Notes: generated by a model from the sequence alone, not told the origin. DNA of 64,000 nt from Hungatella sp. (GCA_009712635.1 WASS01000021.1:1-64000); one strand, 5' to 3'; shown: positions 33,792 to 43,716, counted from the first letter of the stretch. Translations and numbers: made by a program.

Positions 33792-35354
33792 ATGAAGCTT
33801 CTGATTGCTGATGATGAAATAGATGTAAGAGAAGGTATTCGCTGCCTTTTAAACTGGTCCTTACTTGGCTTTACCATCTGCGGAGAAGGAAAAAATGGTC
33901 AGGATACACTGAATCAGATCCGCAGGCTCAAGCCTGATATCGTGCTGATGGACATCCGCATGCCACGTTTAAGCGGACTGGAAGTAGTGAGGATTGCAAA
34001 AGAGGAGGGCTTTGCTGGTATATTTATCATTATCAGCGGTTTTTCAGATTTCTCTTTTGCACAGGAAGCCATGAGCTTTGGCGTTACCAGCTATCTCACA
34101 AAACCAATTGATGAAGAAGAGCTGGAAAAGGCAGTGCTGAACGCCAGAGAGCTTCTGGCAGAGGAGCAAAAAAAACAAGACAGGCTGGTTCAGTACCGAA
34201 ATCGGGCGAGAGAATCCATTTTGCATGACATTCTCAATAATCAGGCTGCTTACCCACTGCCTGACTGCCATGATCTGCAATTAGATGCCTCTGTTTATCA
34301 GGTTGTTCTCTATACCAGCTATCAGCAGGAATGCACACAGTCCACCTGGGATTTTGCCGGAATCCTGCGTCTGGCGAACCACAACCACAATTCTCTGGAC
34401 TATATCCGGATTGAAAACCATAACGTTATTATTTTAAAGGGGGATTTTGCTCTTAAACGATTTGAAGACCTGGCAGACCGCTACATAAACCAACCCCAGA
34501 AAGGTTCTCCACTGGATGCCTTATTTCTTACGTACGGGCGTCCTGTCAGTTCCATTGAACAGATTCATATTTCTTACTATGATGCACAGCAGCTTATGAA
34601 AAGGCGCTTCTTTTGCAGTTTCAACCAGCATGTACTGTGTTATAAAGATATCCCCCATAGTTTTCAGTTTAAGGAAACCGTTTTTAATACGGAAAATACA
34701 TATTCACAACAGATTTCCAACTACATACAGTCTGGGAACCGCTGTATGATGCTGGAAGTTCTGGAACATCTCCGTCAGGTTTTCTACTGCTCTGACTTGG
34801 AAATTTCCAGCATCAGACACGATCTGGCCGATATTATGATACAGGTAAAATCCAGTATTTTTTACGCTTATGGGAATCGTGAGACAATGTTACCTAATAA
34901 CGCTGCCATTATCAGCACAATTGAAGAGAAATATTATCTTTATGAAATTCTGGATTTCTTTGCTATCCAGTTCGAGATGTGCATGAATGTCATCGGCTCT
35001 CCCACCCGGGACAGTATATTGGATAATATCCTTCAGTATATCCGCAATAATTATAAGGAGGACTTAAAGCTTGGCATCATTGCAGATCTGTTTGGCTACA
35101 ACAGCTCCTATCTGGGAAAGGTCTTTACCAAAACCACAGGAAGGAGTTTTAATGCCTGGTTAGATGAAATACGTATCCAAAACTCAATGCGCCTTTTAAT
35201 GGACGATCATTATAAAGTCTATGAAATAGCACAACTGGTGGGTTATGGGAATGTGGATTATTTTCATAAAAAGTTCAGGAAATATACCGGTATCAGCCCG
35301 GCAGAATACCGGAGAACGCAAACCGGAGCAGACATAAAAATGTCCGCTCCGTGA
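33792..35354 (+). CDS. YesN-type response regulator with AraC DNA-binding domain
   Basis: A 520-residue regulator. Residues 1-120 are a receiver domain with the phospho-acceptor Asp in DIVLMDIRMPRLSG (about 56) and Lys in YLTKPID. A long middle region of unknown fold follows, then an AraC-type double helix-turn-helix at about 410-510 (LGIIADLFGYNSSYLGKVF and YEIAQLVGYGNVDYFHKKF). It is coupled to the kinase gene just upstream. A terminator hairpin overlaps its last codons. Confidence 0.92.
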   Translation: MKLLIADDEIDVREGIRCLLNWSLLGFTICGEGKNGQDTLNQIRRLKPDIVLMDIRMPRLSGLEVVRIAKEEGFAGIFIIISGFSDFSFAQEAMSFGVTSYLTKPIDEEELEKAVLNARELLAEEQKKQDRLVQYRNRARESILHDILNNQAAYPLPDCHDLQLDASVYQVVLYTSYQQECTQSTWDFAGILRLANHNHNSLDYIRIENHNVIILKGDFALKRFEDLADRYINQPQKGSPLDALFLTYGRPVSSIEQIHISYYDAQQLMKRRFFCSFNQHVLCYKDIPHSFQFKETVFNTENTYSQQISNYIQSGNRCMMLEVLEHLRQVFYCSDLEISSIRHDLADIMIQVKSSIFYAYGNRETMLPNNAAIISTIEEKYYLYEILDFFAIQFEMCMNVIGSPTRDSILDNILQYIRNNYKEDLKLGIIADLFGYNSSYLGKVFTKTTGRSFNAWLDEIRIQNSMRLLMDDHYKVYEIAQLVGYGNVDYFHKKFRKYTGISPAEYRRTQTGADIKMSAP

Positions 35355-35365
35355 ACCAATTTTTT
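35324..35365 (+). terminator. Terminator embedded in the end of the yesN-type gene
   Basis: CGGAGC-A-GACAT pairs with ATGTC-C-GCTCCG (to 35351), just before the stop codon at 35352-35354, and six T follow at 35360-35365. Confidence 0.75.
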
Positions 35366-37121
35366 AATTACTGCGCCGGTTATACTCATCCAATGCGGTT
35401 TTTCTGGCAGCTGCCAGGTCTTTTGCGTTCTTTAAATCCACTTCCAGCACCCGGTCATAGCCCAGGCCTCCCACTGTATCCTGCATATGCTGTAATGCAG
35501 AATCAAATTCAGCCTCATCTGCTGCAAAGACCATTTTCCAGGAATCATCCACAATTACTGCCTTGCACTGTCCCCGCAGCGTTGTGATATCGGATTCCTC
35601 CTTTGGCTGAATATAGGATGTACCTGGTGCTACCGAAAGAGCCCCTTTCTTTTTCAGTAATTCAATGGTTGTTTTCGCTCCCTGTGCATACTTCTGCCAG
35701 TCAGTATCCAGCGGTGTATCGTTCATCTGAAGCACAGAACTCCACATCGTGGTTAAATAAGGCTCATTCGTTATGGGATCCGTATCCACCATTGCTAACG
35801 GTTTATAATTCAAGGCACTTACCCCATCCTTCCAGCTGCCGCCGCCCCACTCCTCCGGTACCGGCACATCATTGGTAGGAAGAGCCTTCCAGCCATAATC
35901 CGTATAAACTGCCTTTTCGTCTTTCATCTCCCAGGTCAGTCCCATAGGCCCTGCTGCGCCATTGGCCTGACTTACCAGTTCCATTCCTTCCGGTGAATAC
36001 ATCCAGTCGATAAAAGCTGCAAGACGTTCCGGTTCTTTTGCCTGACTGCCAATGGCAATAACTGCCTTACCGTTTCCCATGGAATAGCAGCCATCTGTAT
36101 AGGGTGCCATATCTTCTATGAAAGCAGGCATGATGCCTTTCCCTTCTTCCTTTCGCTCCCGTGTATTATAATAGCTCTGCCCCTGCCAGGACCATAAGGA
36201 TGTAAGCACCTGTCCATCACGGTATTTATCTGATAAAATATCATAGTTCTGAGTTGTGGATTCCGGATCAATCAACCCTTCCTGATTGGCATTAAAGAGA
36301 AAATGCAGGGCTTTTACATAATAACTGTCTGAATCAACAATATTCTGGAAATCTCTTCCATCGTATTTTTCCATCACAAAACCTATTTCCTGATAACCAT
36401 ATAAGGAAGCATAATTCTTGGCCATCACCATCATGCTGTCATCCCAATCCTTAAACAGAGAAAGGGCATACGTTTTTTTACCGGAATCACTCTTAGGAAT
36501 CTGCTCCTGCAGCTGCTTCATCACAGGTATCATGTCTTCCAGTGTTTTCATTTCAGGATAACCGATTGCCTTGTATCCGTCCCAGCGAAGATAGGGGGCT
36601 ACCAGCGGCTCGATTCCGTCTGCAGATACGTTGGGGGATTGACTGGAAATTTCACTGGGAATAGCATAAATGCCCTCCTTTACCAATCCCTTATTCATAT
36701 TTAAAATTGCATCTTCATAATTTTTATATACATTTTTATCTTTTAAAAGCGGGGCCATATCCATTAAAAGTCCGGCTTTTACCATGTTTTCAAAACGACC
36801 GCTCTCGGTTTTTGTAATTATTAAATCTCCTAAATTACCAGCTGCAGAGCGTGTCTGGAATAATGTATCTCCGCCGCCTGCCACGTTAGGAGCAATGATA
36901 TTTAATTCCATGTTGAATTTATCTTTTACAACTTTTGCAAACCATCCGCTCTGGATTCCCTGATAATTAGCCAGAGTATCAAATACATCCACTGTAATTA
37001 ATTTATCATAGCTGCTGTTGCCTGTGGTATTTTCTACAGACACCTCTTTTTTGCACCCGCCTAAAACAGCGGTGACAGTCAGGACTGCACACAGGATCAC
37101 ACTGATCTGTTTCTTTCTCAT
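35364..37121 (-). CDS. ABC transporter substrate-binding lipoprotein (LplA-like)
   Basis: A 585-residue binding protein, of the larger type that goes with YesM/YesN-controlled LplB/LplC importers. From ATG 37121 (AAGGAGG upstream) it begins MRKKQISVILCAVL and has a lipobox VLGGC at about residue 22. The frame stays open further upstream into the permease gene, but that extension has no signal sequence in place and no ribosome binding site. Ligand unknown; context with a CE15-like esterase suggests an acidic plant oligosaccharide. Unlike the two other importers here, the binding-protein gene is the last of its operon. Confidence 0.88.
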   Translation of the reverse strand: MRKKQISVILCAVLTVTAVLGGCKKEVSVENTTGNSSYDKLITVDVFDTLANYQGIQSGWFAKVVKDKFNMELNIIAPNVAGGGDTLFQTRSAAGNLGDLIITKTESGRFENMVKAGLLMDMAPLLKDKNVYKNYEDAILNMNKGLVKEGIYAIPSEISSQSPNVSADGIEPLVAPYLRWDGYKAIGYPEMKTLEDMIPVMKQLQEQIPKSDSGKKTYALSLFKDWDDSMMVMAKNYASLYGYQEIGFVMEKYDGRDFQNIVDSDSYYVKALHFLFNANQEGLIDPESTTQNYDILSDKYRDGQVLTSLWSWQGQSYYNTRERKEEGKGIMPAFIEDMAPYTDGCYSMGNGKAVIAIGSQAKEPERLAAFIDWMYSPEGMELVSQANGAAGPMGLTWEMKDEKAVYTDYGWKALPTNDVPVPEEWGGGSWKDGVSALNYKPLAMVDTDPITNEPYLTTMWSSVLQMNDTPLDTDWQKYAQGAKTTIELLKKKGALSVAPGTSYIQPKEESDITTLRGQCKAVIVDDSWKMVFAADEAEFDSALQHMQDTVGGLGYDRVLEVDLKNAKDLAAARKTALDEYNRRSN

Positions 37122-37135
37122 CTTACCTCTCCTCC

Positions 37136-38026
37136 TTAACCTTTGATAGAACCAATCATGATTCCTTTTACAAAAAACCTCTGGAATATGGGATAAATAA
37201 ATAAAATCGGAAGCACGACTATTACCGAAACCGTCATTCGTATGGAGGATGGCGTCTGCCTGCTGGCAAGAACTGCCCCGCTGATTGCACCTGTCCCTCC
37301 GCTTCTCACCATAGCCGCCAGGGAGCTGGCCTGATTGATGTAGGTATATAACAGATACTGGAGAGAATACAATCTTTGATCCGTTACATAGATTAACGTA
37401 TCCTGAAATGAATTCCATTGGGTAACCGCTGCAAAAATGGCGACAGTCGCCATAATCGGCTGAGCTGCTGGCAGAATGATTCTTGCAAAAACGGTGAGAA
37501 TTCCAGCCCCGTCAATTTCTGCTGCTTCCTGCAGCGATTTTGGAATTGACTCAATATAAGTTTTTACCAGTATAATATAAAACGGCTGTATGATGGTGGG
37601 GATCACATACACCCAGAACGAATTGGTCAGATGCAGTGTCTTCATGGTAATGAACATGGGAATCAGACCTGCATTAAAATACATGGTAATCACAAAAAAA
37701 CGATACCAGAATTTCCGGTGCCACATTTTCTCCTGTGTAAACAGAAAGCCCAAATAAGCCGAGGCAAACACGGTACATGCCGTTCCTAAAATCGTCCTGG
37801 CAATAGAAACCACGGCAGCGGCGGAAAGTCCACGCAGCCCCAGCACCTGTTTGTAGTTTTCCAGATGGAATCCTTTTGGCAGGAAATTAATGAATCCGTT
37901 GGCACTTAAATCATTGGCGCTGATTGTATTGATAATCATGTAATAAAACGGATATGCACAAATCAGTGTGATGATTCCGAACATCAGATAATTGACGATG
38001 TGAAAAATTCTTTCTCTTACTGTCAC
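37136..38026 (-). CDS. lplC: ABC transporter permease (LplC type)
   Basis: A 296-residue permease with six membrane segments and the EAA loop (QEAAEIDGAGILTVF, then ILPAAQP). It starts with GTG at 38026, seven bases after AGGAGGG, with no better ATG. It works with the LplB-type permease encoded 12 bases upstream; no ATPase is encoded with them, so a shared one is expected. Confidence 0.88.
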   Translation of the reverse strand: MTVRERIFHIVNYLMFGIITLICAYPFYYMIINTISANDLSANGFINFLPKGFHLENYKQVLGLRGLSAAAVVSIARTILGTACTVFASAYLGFLFTQEKMWHRKFWYRFFVITMYFNAGLIPMFITMKTLHLTNSFWVYVIPTIIQPFYIILVKTYIESIPKSLQEAAEIDGAGILTVFARIILPAAQPIMATVAIFAAVTQWNSFQDTLIYVTDQRLYSLQYLLYTYINQASSLAAMVRSGGTGAISGAVLASRQTPSSIRMTVSVIVVLPILFIYPIFQRFFVKGIMIGSIKG

Positions 38027-38038
38027 GGCTCTTCCCTC

Positions 38039-38971
38039 CTAAATAATGGCCTCACCTCTGGTTTTTTTGGAAACAAAATTCACAGTAAGCAGCAGGGTGA
38101 CACTGACCAGACTCTTAAGCATACTGATGGCAGTTGCCAGTGATAAGCTGCTACCTGTCATACCCACGTTATATACGTAAAGATCCAGTACCTGGATATG
38201 TGTCTTATTAAAAGAATTCTGAAATACGTAATACTGGTCCATACCGTTATTTAAAAAATTGGCGATTGACAGCATTAACAATACAAAAAACGTGGGAAGC
38301 AGACATGGAACCGTAATGCGTTTCATCAGCTGGAACCGATTGGCGCCATCCACACGGGCCGCATCGTAAAGCTCCGGATCAATCCCTGCAATAGCAGCCA
38401 GATACATAATGGCTCCCCAGCCAAGGCCTTTCCAAAGATTCCACATCGTCATCCACAGATACGTATGGGTATCACTGTCAAGAAATTTAACCGGCGCCTG
38501 AATCATACCGTGACCAAGCAAAAAGTTATTGACCATTCCGCTGTCAGTAAACAGGCAGAACGCCACCGAGTATACCAGCACCCAGCTGATGAAATTGGGC
38601 AGAGTCGTCAGCGTCTGAACCAGATTTTTAAACCACCTGCATTGTATTTCGTTTAAAAAAACTGCAAATCCCATGGGCAGAATAGAAGTCGCAATGCCAA
38701 GCAGGCTCATCGCAAAGGTATTCTTCATAACCTGTATCATCTGTCCGATCTGCGTCTTGTTAGCAAACAGGGTTTTGAACCATTTCCAGCCAACAAACTC
38801 ACATTGGGACAGCTTTAACGGAGGCTTGTAGTCAAAGAATGCGTAAATCCAGCCATAAAGCGGAAAATAAGAAAATAGAAAACATAAAATGATAAATGGC
38901 AGAATGCAATAGAACAATCTGCGGCTCTGGACCGTGCTTCTTGGAGTTTTTCCGGCTGATAATGATTTCAT
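38039..38971 (-). CDS. lplB: ABC transporter permease (LplB type)
   Basis: A 310-residue permease with six membrane segments; the EAA loop is YDAARVDGANRFQLMKRITV. First gene of the three-gene importer operon. ATG at 38971 lies eleven bases after AGGAGG. Upstream on the minus strand is a TATAAT -10 box with only a weak -35 (TTAACC, part of a GGTTAACC palindrome), which would fit activation by a YesN regulator. Confidence 0.88.
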   Translation of the reverse strand: MKSLSAGKTPRSTVQSRRLFYCILPFIILCFLFSYFPLYGWIYAFFDYKPPLKLSQCEFVGWKWFKTLFANKTQIGQMIQVMKNTFAMSLLGIATSILPMGFAVFLNEIQCRWFKNLVQTLTTLPNFISWVLVYSVAFCLFTDSGMVNNFLLGHGMIQAPVKFLDSDTHTYLWMTMWNLWKGLGWGAIMYLAAIAGIDPELYDAARVDGANRFQLMKRITVPCLLPTFFVLLMLSIANFLNNGMDQYYVFQNSFNKTHIQVLDLYVYNVGMTGSSLSLATAISMLKSLVSVTLLLTVNFVSKKTRGEAII

Positions 38972-39080
38972 AGTCCATATTTCCTCCTGCTTCTTACTTT
39001 AATAATACTATTATAGTAGAAGGGGTTCATTGGGTTAACCATCAAAATCAGAGCAAAACTGCCCCACTTTTTAGAGGTTA

Positions 39081-39123
39081 AAAAAACAGAGTGAAAATCC
39101 ATCGAATCAGATTTCCACTCTGT
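39081..39123 (-). terminator. Terminator of the CE15-like gene
   Basis: ACAGAGTG (39086-39093) pairs with CACTCTGT (39116-39123), extended by AAATC/GATTT, with seven T following on the minus strand. Confidence 0.85.
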
Positions 39124-39140
39124 ATTTTATTTACTGCTTA

Positions 39141-40262
39141 TTAAAGATGAATATCCGCATAATTCAAATAACAATTCCAGTCATATTCATCCATATCGTG
39201 ACTTCCTGTCTTATAATGATGTCCGATCCTTCCCTGATAAAGCGGCTGCTCCGGTAATGGTTTTTTATTGGTCTCCAGTCCCTCAATTCCAAACAGGCGA
39301 TATACCGGGTCCGCCTGCACCAGAGATTCGAACTGCCCCTCCGGGTCTGCCCATTTATCAAAGGTCTTGGAAGAGGTATAGATAAGCCTTGGAGCGATTA
39401 ATCCCAGCAGCATATGCTGATCAAAGGGAAGGGTTTCTTCCTTATCCATATACTTTTGATAATTTTTGCAGAACCAGTATGGAAAGCGGGTTAAAATATC
39501 TTTAATCCTCTCCCCCTTCGCTCCTCTGGACAGCGCATCTCCGCTGTTTCCTGCACAGCTGCTGACAGCCATGGCAAAGCGTTCGTCCTGGGCAGCACCC
39601 CAAAGAGCCGTTTTTCCGCCTCTGGAGTGTCCCACCAGTGCCACTCTTCTCTCATCGATTAAAGGCTCGGTCTCAAAGTAATCCATGATTCGGCTTGCAG
39701 CCCAGGACCAGGCGGTAATTGCACCCCATGCATTGTCAGGCCTGTCCGTTACATACTCAGGAAACAACCTTGAAAATCCAGTTGTAAAGCCTTCCTCATA
39801 ATCAGGGGAGATCTCCTGGGTACGAAAAGCAGCGCAGGCATATCCCCTGGAAATTATGGTCTCAACCGGATAAAAGGGGCTTAGAAAATGCCTTGCAGGG
39901 TCACTGTCCTTAATCCCCCGATTGCATACGGTCACAAATGCAGGCACTGGCTTTATGGCATCTGCAGGAATGAATACAACGAAACAGAAGCTAAAATGAA
40001 TTCCCTTGCGGACAGCTAAAACCTCCACGGTTTTTCTCACCGCCCGTCCCTGAAGAATCTCCTCAGACTGCCTGGAATCCGCAACACGGATATGAAGTTC
40101 CATATCGCTTAAATCCGGCAATTGGCCGTATTCCTCTTTCTTAAACAGCTCAAGCAGCTCTGGTCTGCGCTTTGTCATCCATATTTCCCAATCCGTCACC
40201 TCTGTTCCATCCAGGCAAGTCAGAACAGAGGGTATGTTTCTTTTATTTTCAGGCATTTTCAT
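39141..40262 (-). CDS. CE15-like glucuronoyl esterase (alpha/beta hydrolase)
   Basis: A 373-residue alpha/beta hydrolase. The nucleophile motif GHSRGGKTALWGAAQDERFA (Ser about 213) and the late His in TGSHDMDEYDW (about 355) are those of CE15 glucuronoyl methylesterases, which cut esters between glucuronic acid of xylan and lignin alcohols. In the block where CE15 enzymes usually carry the catalytic Glu, this protein reads SSCAGNSGDALSRG, with no acid at that place as I align it; Asp in KWADPEGQ could take over, as proposed for some bacterial members. No signal peptide, so cytoplasmic. A GTG at 40283 overlaps the response regulator stop; ATG 40262 is six bases after AAGGAG. Co-transcribed with the upstream two-component genes. 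Confidence 0.78.
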   Translation of the reverse strand: MKMPENKRNIPSVLTCLDGTEVTDWEIWMTKRRPELLELFKKEEYGQLPDLSDMELHIRVADSRQSEEILQGRAVRKTVEVLAVRKGIHFSFCFVVFIPADAIKPVPAFVTVCNRGIKDSDPARHFLSPFYPVETIISRGYACAAFRTQEISPDYEEGFTTGFSRLFPEYVTDRPDNAWGAITAWSWAASRIMDYFETEPLIDERRVALVGHSRGGKTALWGAAQDERFAMAVSSCAGNSGDALSRGAKGERIKDILTRFPYWFCKNYQKYMDKEETLPFDQHMLLGLIAPRLIYTSSKTFDKWADPEGQFESLVQADPVYRLFGIEGLETNKKPLPEQPLYQGRIGHHYKTGSHDMDEYDWNCYLNYADIHL

Positions 40263-40279
40263 TGGCATCTCCTTCTTTC

Positions 40280-41053
40280 TCACTTACTGTAAAGCTTGAT
40301 ATCACTTGGTGCATAACCGAATTGTTTCTTAAACACCTGGAAAAAATAGGAGTAATCACGGTATCCCAGCATATGTGCCACCTCATTCACCCGGTTCTGT
40401 GGGTTCTTAAGAAGAATTCTGGCATTTTCCATTTTTACCATGGTGACGTAATTAACAAATCCAACCCCTGTCTCTTTCTTAAAACACTTGCTGAAATAAG
40501 AGGTGGATATTAACAGCTCCCGACAAATATTTCCCAGAGAAATATTATGGTTAATATGTTTATCAACGTAATCCAGTGCCTCTGAAACTGCTGTTGAATA
40601 CTCCTGGCTTTTCTGCCTGATAAAGCGGATCCGTTCCTCCAGAGTATCCGGCGTTTTTTCTGCTGCAAACCGTTCTTTCTTCATAATTGCCCCCACCGCC
40701 TTTTCAAGCGCCTGTTCCATCTCTTCCGTCATCACAGGTTTTAAGAGAAAATCGCTGGCTCCATACCGGATCGCCCGCTGCGCATACTCAAACTGATTGT
40801 ATCCGGATATAATAATAAACTGCATGTCCTGTCTTTGCTGCTTGATCTTTTCTATAATATCCAGCCCGTTAAATCCCGGCATCTGTATGTCGATGATTAC
40901 AATATCCGGATTCTTTTTATGAATCAGCTCCAGACCTGCAATCCCGTCATAAGCGACTCCTGTCACCTGGCAATGAAACGATTCCCAGTTGGTGGCTTTC
41001 ACAATTGCTGTTACTGCTATTTTATTATCATCTATCACTACTACCGAGTACAT
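40280..41053 (-). CDS. Response regulator with AraC-type DNA-binding domain (YesN type, short)
   Basis: A 257-residue regulator made of a receiver domain (Asp in IVIIDIQMPGFNGL, about 54; Lys in FLLKPV) joined by a short linker to a double helix-turn-helix (ISLGNICRELLISTSYFSKC and NEVAHMLGYRDYSYFFQVFK). It lacks the long middle domain of the YesN at 33792-35354. ATG 41053 has a purine-rich AAGGGGAGGGGG upstream; an upstream in-frame ATG at 41152 lies inside the kinase gene and is not preferred. It is 19 bases after the kinase stop. Confidence 0.9.
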   Translation of the reverse strand: MYSVVVIDDNKIAVTAIVKATNWESFHCQVTGVAYDGIAGLELIHKKNPDIVIIDIQMPGFNGLDIIEKIKQQRQDMQFIIISGYNQFEYAQRAIRYGASDFLLKPVMTEEMEQALEKAVGAIMKKERFAAEKTPDTLEERIRFIRQKSQEYSTAVSEALDYVDKHINHNISLGNICRELLISTSYFSKCFKKETGVGFVNYVTMVKMENARILLKNPQNRVNEVAHMLGYRDYSYFFQVFKKQFGYAPSDIKLYSK

Positions 41054-41072
41054 AACGTTCCCCCTCCCCTTA

Positions 41073-42809
41073 CTATACCAAAGGAAACTCCAGTCTGACT
41101 TCTGTATAACGAAGATACTCTGATTCGATCCATACACCGTAATCAGGTCCATACATCAGCTGAATCCGATCCTTTACATTCTTAATTCCGATCCGTTTTT
41201 TTTCTTCATTGCTCTCAAACAGTGTTACAAGCTTTTCCGGAGGAATGCCAAGCCCGTTATCCCATACTTTTATGACAAGTCTTTCTTCCTTACTATAGAC
41301 GGAAATACGGATTGTACAAAGTCCTATCTTGGGCTCCATCCCATGAACAAGTGAATTTTCTACAATTGGCTGTAATATACAACTGGGCACCATCATATCA
41401 AGAAGTAAATCATCTACCTCCCACTCCACTTCCAGCCTGTCCGGATAAATATTCTTATAAAGCTCTGTATAATTTTTTATGTACTCCATCTCTGCATTTA
41501 ACGTGCAGGTATTCTTGCTTCGCTCTATGTTTCTTCTGAAAAATCTCGCCAGCAGACCGATCAGCCTGCTCACCTGCTTATCTCCGTTAATCTGCGCGAT
41601 TCCATGAATGGACTGAAGTATATTAAACAGGAAATGTGGATTGATCTGAGCCTGCAGCTCATGATATTGAAACTCCAGCAGCTTATATTCATTCTGCTGC
41701 TGTATCTCCTTTGCACTGCTGATCTGAGCCATCAAAGACTGTATGTTAGCTGCCATCTGACTGATATGCTCTGAGATAATATCCATCTGATCGCCTTTTG
41801 AAAACGATGTGGATTCCAGCTTAAAATCCCCTCTTGAAACACGGGTGATGTTACGCAGCAGAATCCGGAGATTGCCGGCCATATTCCCAAACATCAGCCA
41901 CAGAAAGATGATAATCAAAACAAATATAAGGAGTCCAATGAAAGATACAAAATAAAGTAAATCAGAAAACCGGCTGTTCTTTGCCTTTAAATCTACCTCG
42001 TGGGCTATTTTAATTCTTCCCCGGCTGACCTGATATTCGGCATATAAATAATTGTTCTTTTTTTCTCTGCGGACTGCTCCTGATTCTAAATGATCCCGTT
42101 CACTGGTGGTAAATAAAAGATTTCCGTTTATATCATAAAGTGCAAAATTTCCCACTTTACTGCTGTCTATATCCTGGAAAATCTCTTTTAAAACGGTGTT
42201 TTTAAGCTCTGCAACCACACAGCCGCTGAATCTCATGGTAGTCTCATCGAATAAATAACGCATTAAGATAATTCCATCATCACTGGCACTTCTGGTCCAT
42301 ATGGTATTGCCCGGGCGATGAGACACATCTTCTTTGTTATCATGATACAGCTTCAGAACAGATTCTTCACTGGGTCTTCCCTCTCTGGGTCTGCTGTCCC
42401 GGCATGCCAGATAAACCGTATCAGAAAGATCGATTACAGACACCCAGTTAATATCATAATTGGTACTCAGCATTTCTTCCAGCTGTTTTCTCAATCTGGG
42501 CTTTAAAAATGGGTCATCTGCTTTATCCGGACCTGTAACCGTCCGAAGCATGGGAGTCAGACGCTGATTCGTAGCCGTTAAAGGAATGGTGCCCTCCATC
42601 AGTTCCGTTAAAGAGATGTCTACATTCCTGCAGATCTGTTCCGTTAATGTGTCGGACTGATAGGTCAGTTCTGTCTTAAACCATTTGCATGTCACGTGGT
42701 AAATGCAAATGAGAGCAGCCAGAAATGTAAGTCCCAGCAGCGCCGTCACTGCAATCATTTTAAAGTGAAGCGTCTTCTTAAACCGGATGCGTTCTTCTGC
42801 AGATTCCAT
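41073..42809 (-). CDS. YesM-type sensor histidine kinase
   Basis: A 578-residue sensor kinase with membrane segments at about 17-40 and 275-300, an extracellular domain between, a HAMP linker, the phospho-His motif QINPHFLFNILQSI and ATPase motifs VENSLVHGME and DNGLGIP. ATG 42809 has GAGGGGG seven bases upstream; a longer frame to 42851 lacks a site. It leads the operon kinase, response regulator, CE15-like esterase, and has a near-perfect promoter. Confidence 0.92.
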   Translation of the reverse strand: MESAEERIRFKKTLHFKMIAVTALLGLTFLAALICIYHVTCKWFKTELTYQSDTLTEQICRNVDISLTELMEGTIPLTATNQRLTPMLRTVTGPDKADDPFLKPRLRKQLEEMLSTNYDINWVSVIDLSDTVYLACRDSRPREGRPSEESVLKLYHDNKEDVSHRPGNTIWTRSASDDGIILMRYLFDETTMRFSGCVVAELKNTVLKEIFQDIDSSKVGNFALYDINGNLLFTTSERDHLESGAVRREKKNNYLYAEYQVSRGRIKIAHEVDLKAKNSRFSDLLYFVSFIGLLIFVLIIIFLWLMFGNMAGNLRILLRNITRVSRGDFKLESTSFSKGDQMDIISEHISQMAANIQSLMAQISSAKEIQQQNEYKLLEFQYHELQAQINPHFLFNILQSIHGIAQINGDKQVSRLIGLLARFFRRNIERSKNTCTLNAEMEYIKNYTELYKNIYPDRLEVEWEVDDLLLDMMVPSCILQPIVENSLVHGMEPKIGLCTIRISVYSKEERLVIKVWDNGLGIPPEKLVTLFESNEEKKRIGIKNVKDRIQLMYGPDYGVWIESEYLRYTEVRLEFPLV

Positions 42810-42833
42810 AATATAACCCCCTCGTCTTTTCCC

Positions 42834-42862
42834 ACTATAGCAACTTGGCAAAAGAATGTCAA
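42834..42862 (-). promoter_or_regulatory. SigA-type promoter of the kinase-regulator-esterase operon
   Basis: On the minus strand TTGACA (42857-42862) and TATAGT (42834-42839) are exactly 17 bases apart, 25 bases before the start codon. Confidence 0.8.
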
Positions 42863-42891
42863 CGCCGGATCATGGGCAGATTTTTCCAGAT

Positions 42892-43716
42892 TTAACCTTT
42901 TACCGCCCCCTGGGTAATCCCCCCGATAATATATTTTTGCAGCGTTAAATATAACCCTAATATGGGTATGACTGAAAGGATAAAGAGAGCAAATGCCAGC
43001 CCCAGTTCAATGCTGTTCTCACCAAAGAAGAAATACTGGGTCAGGGGGATGTTGCGTACCTGTTTCTGCTGAAGTAACGTCAAAGACATCTGAAAATCAT
43101 TCCATACATTCAGTGCATTTAATACGATGGATGTTAAAACAATGGGTTTCATCAGAGGAAATACAATCTGAAAGAAGACTGAATACATGCCTGCACCGTC
43201 AATAGAAGCAGCTTCCTCTAATTCCTTTGGAATACTTTTTACAAAACCTGATACCAGCAGCACCGTAAATGCAATCTGAAAACCAATCTTTGCAAAAATA
43301 AAGCCATGGAGCGTATTTAACAGCTTCCATCTGGTCATATCAATGTAAAGCGGAGTCATAATTGACTGAAACGGAATAATCATGGCGCCTACAAAAAGAT
43401 AATAGATCAGATTATAAAAACGGTTGTTTTTTCTTGCAATAATATAAGAAGCCATGGTACAGATCAGTGTTATAAATATAACTGCCAGTACAGTGGTAAC
43501 CAAACTGTTTTTCAGTGCCAGACCGAAATTAGAAGTTTCAATGGCCCTGGTAAAATTGTCCCAGTGGATGGTTTTTGGAAATGCCAGACGGTTTGTCACC
43601 ATCTCCTGCTTGGATTTTACAGAATAGATCAGTGCAATATAAAATGGGCTGATCACAAGCAGTGTCATTGCAAGTTTTACAATCACAGACACATATTTCA
43701 ATTGTTTTTTATTCAT
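42892..43716 (-). CDS. Carbohydrate ABC transporter permease (MalG type)
   Basis: A 274-residue six-segment permease with EAA loop LEEAASIDGAGMYSVF followed by IVFPLMKP. Its ATG overlaps the stop of the preceding permease gene (TGATG), so the two are translated together. No ATPase gene accompanies it. Confidence 0.88.
   Translation of the reverse strand: MNKKQLKYVSVIVKLAMTLLVISPFYIALIYSVKSKQEMVTNRLAFPKTIHWDNFTRAIETSNFGLALKNSLVTTVLAVIFITLICTMASYIIARKNNRFYNLIYYLFVGAMIIPFQSIMTPLYIDMTRWKLLNTLHGFIFAKIGFQIAFTVLLVSGFVKSIPKELEEAASIDGAGMYSVFFQIVFPLMKPIVLTSIVLNALNVWNDFQMSLTLLQQKQVRNIPLTQYFFFGENSIELGLAFALFILSVIPILGLYLTLQKYIIGGITQGAVKG

Noticed and set aside
37122-37418. About 100 extra N-terminal residues of the LplA-like binding protein
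   Set aside because: They lie inside the permease coding sequence and precede an intact lipoprotein signal peptide.
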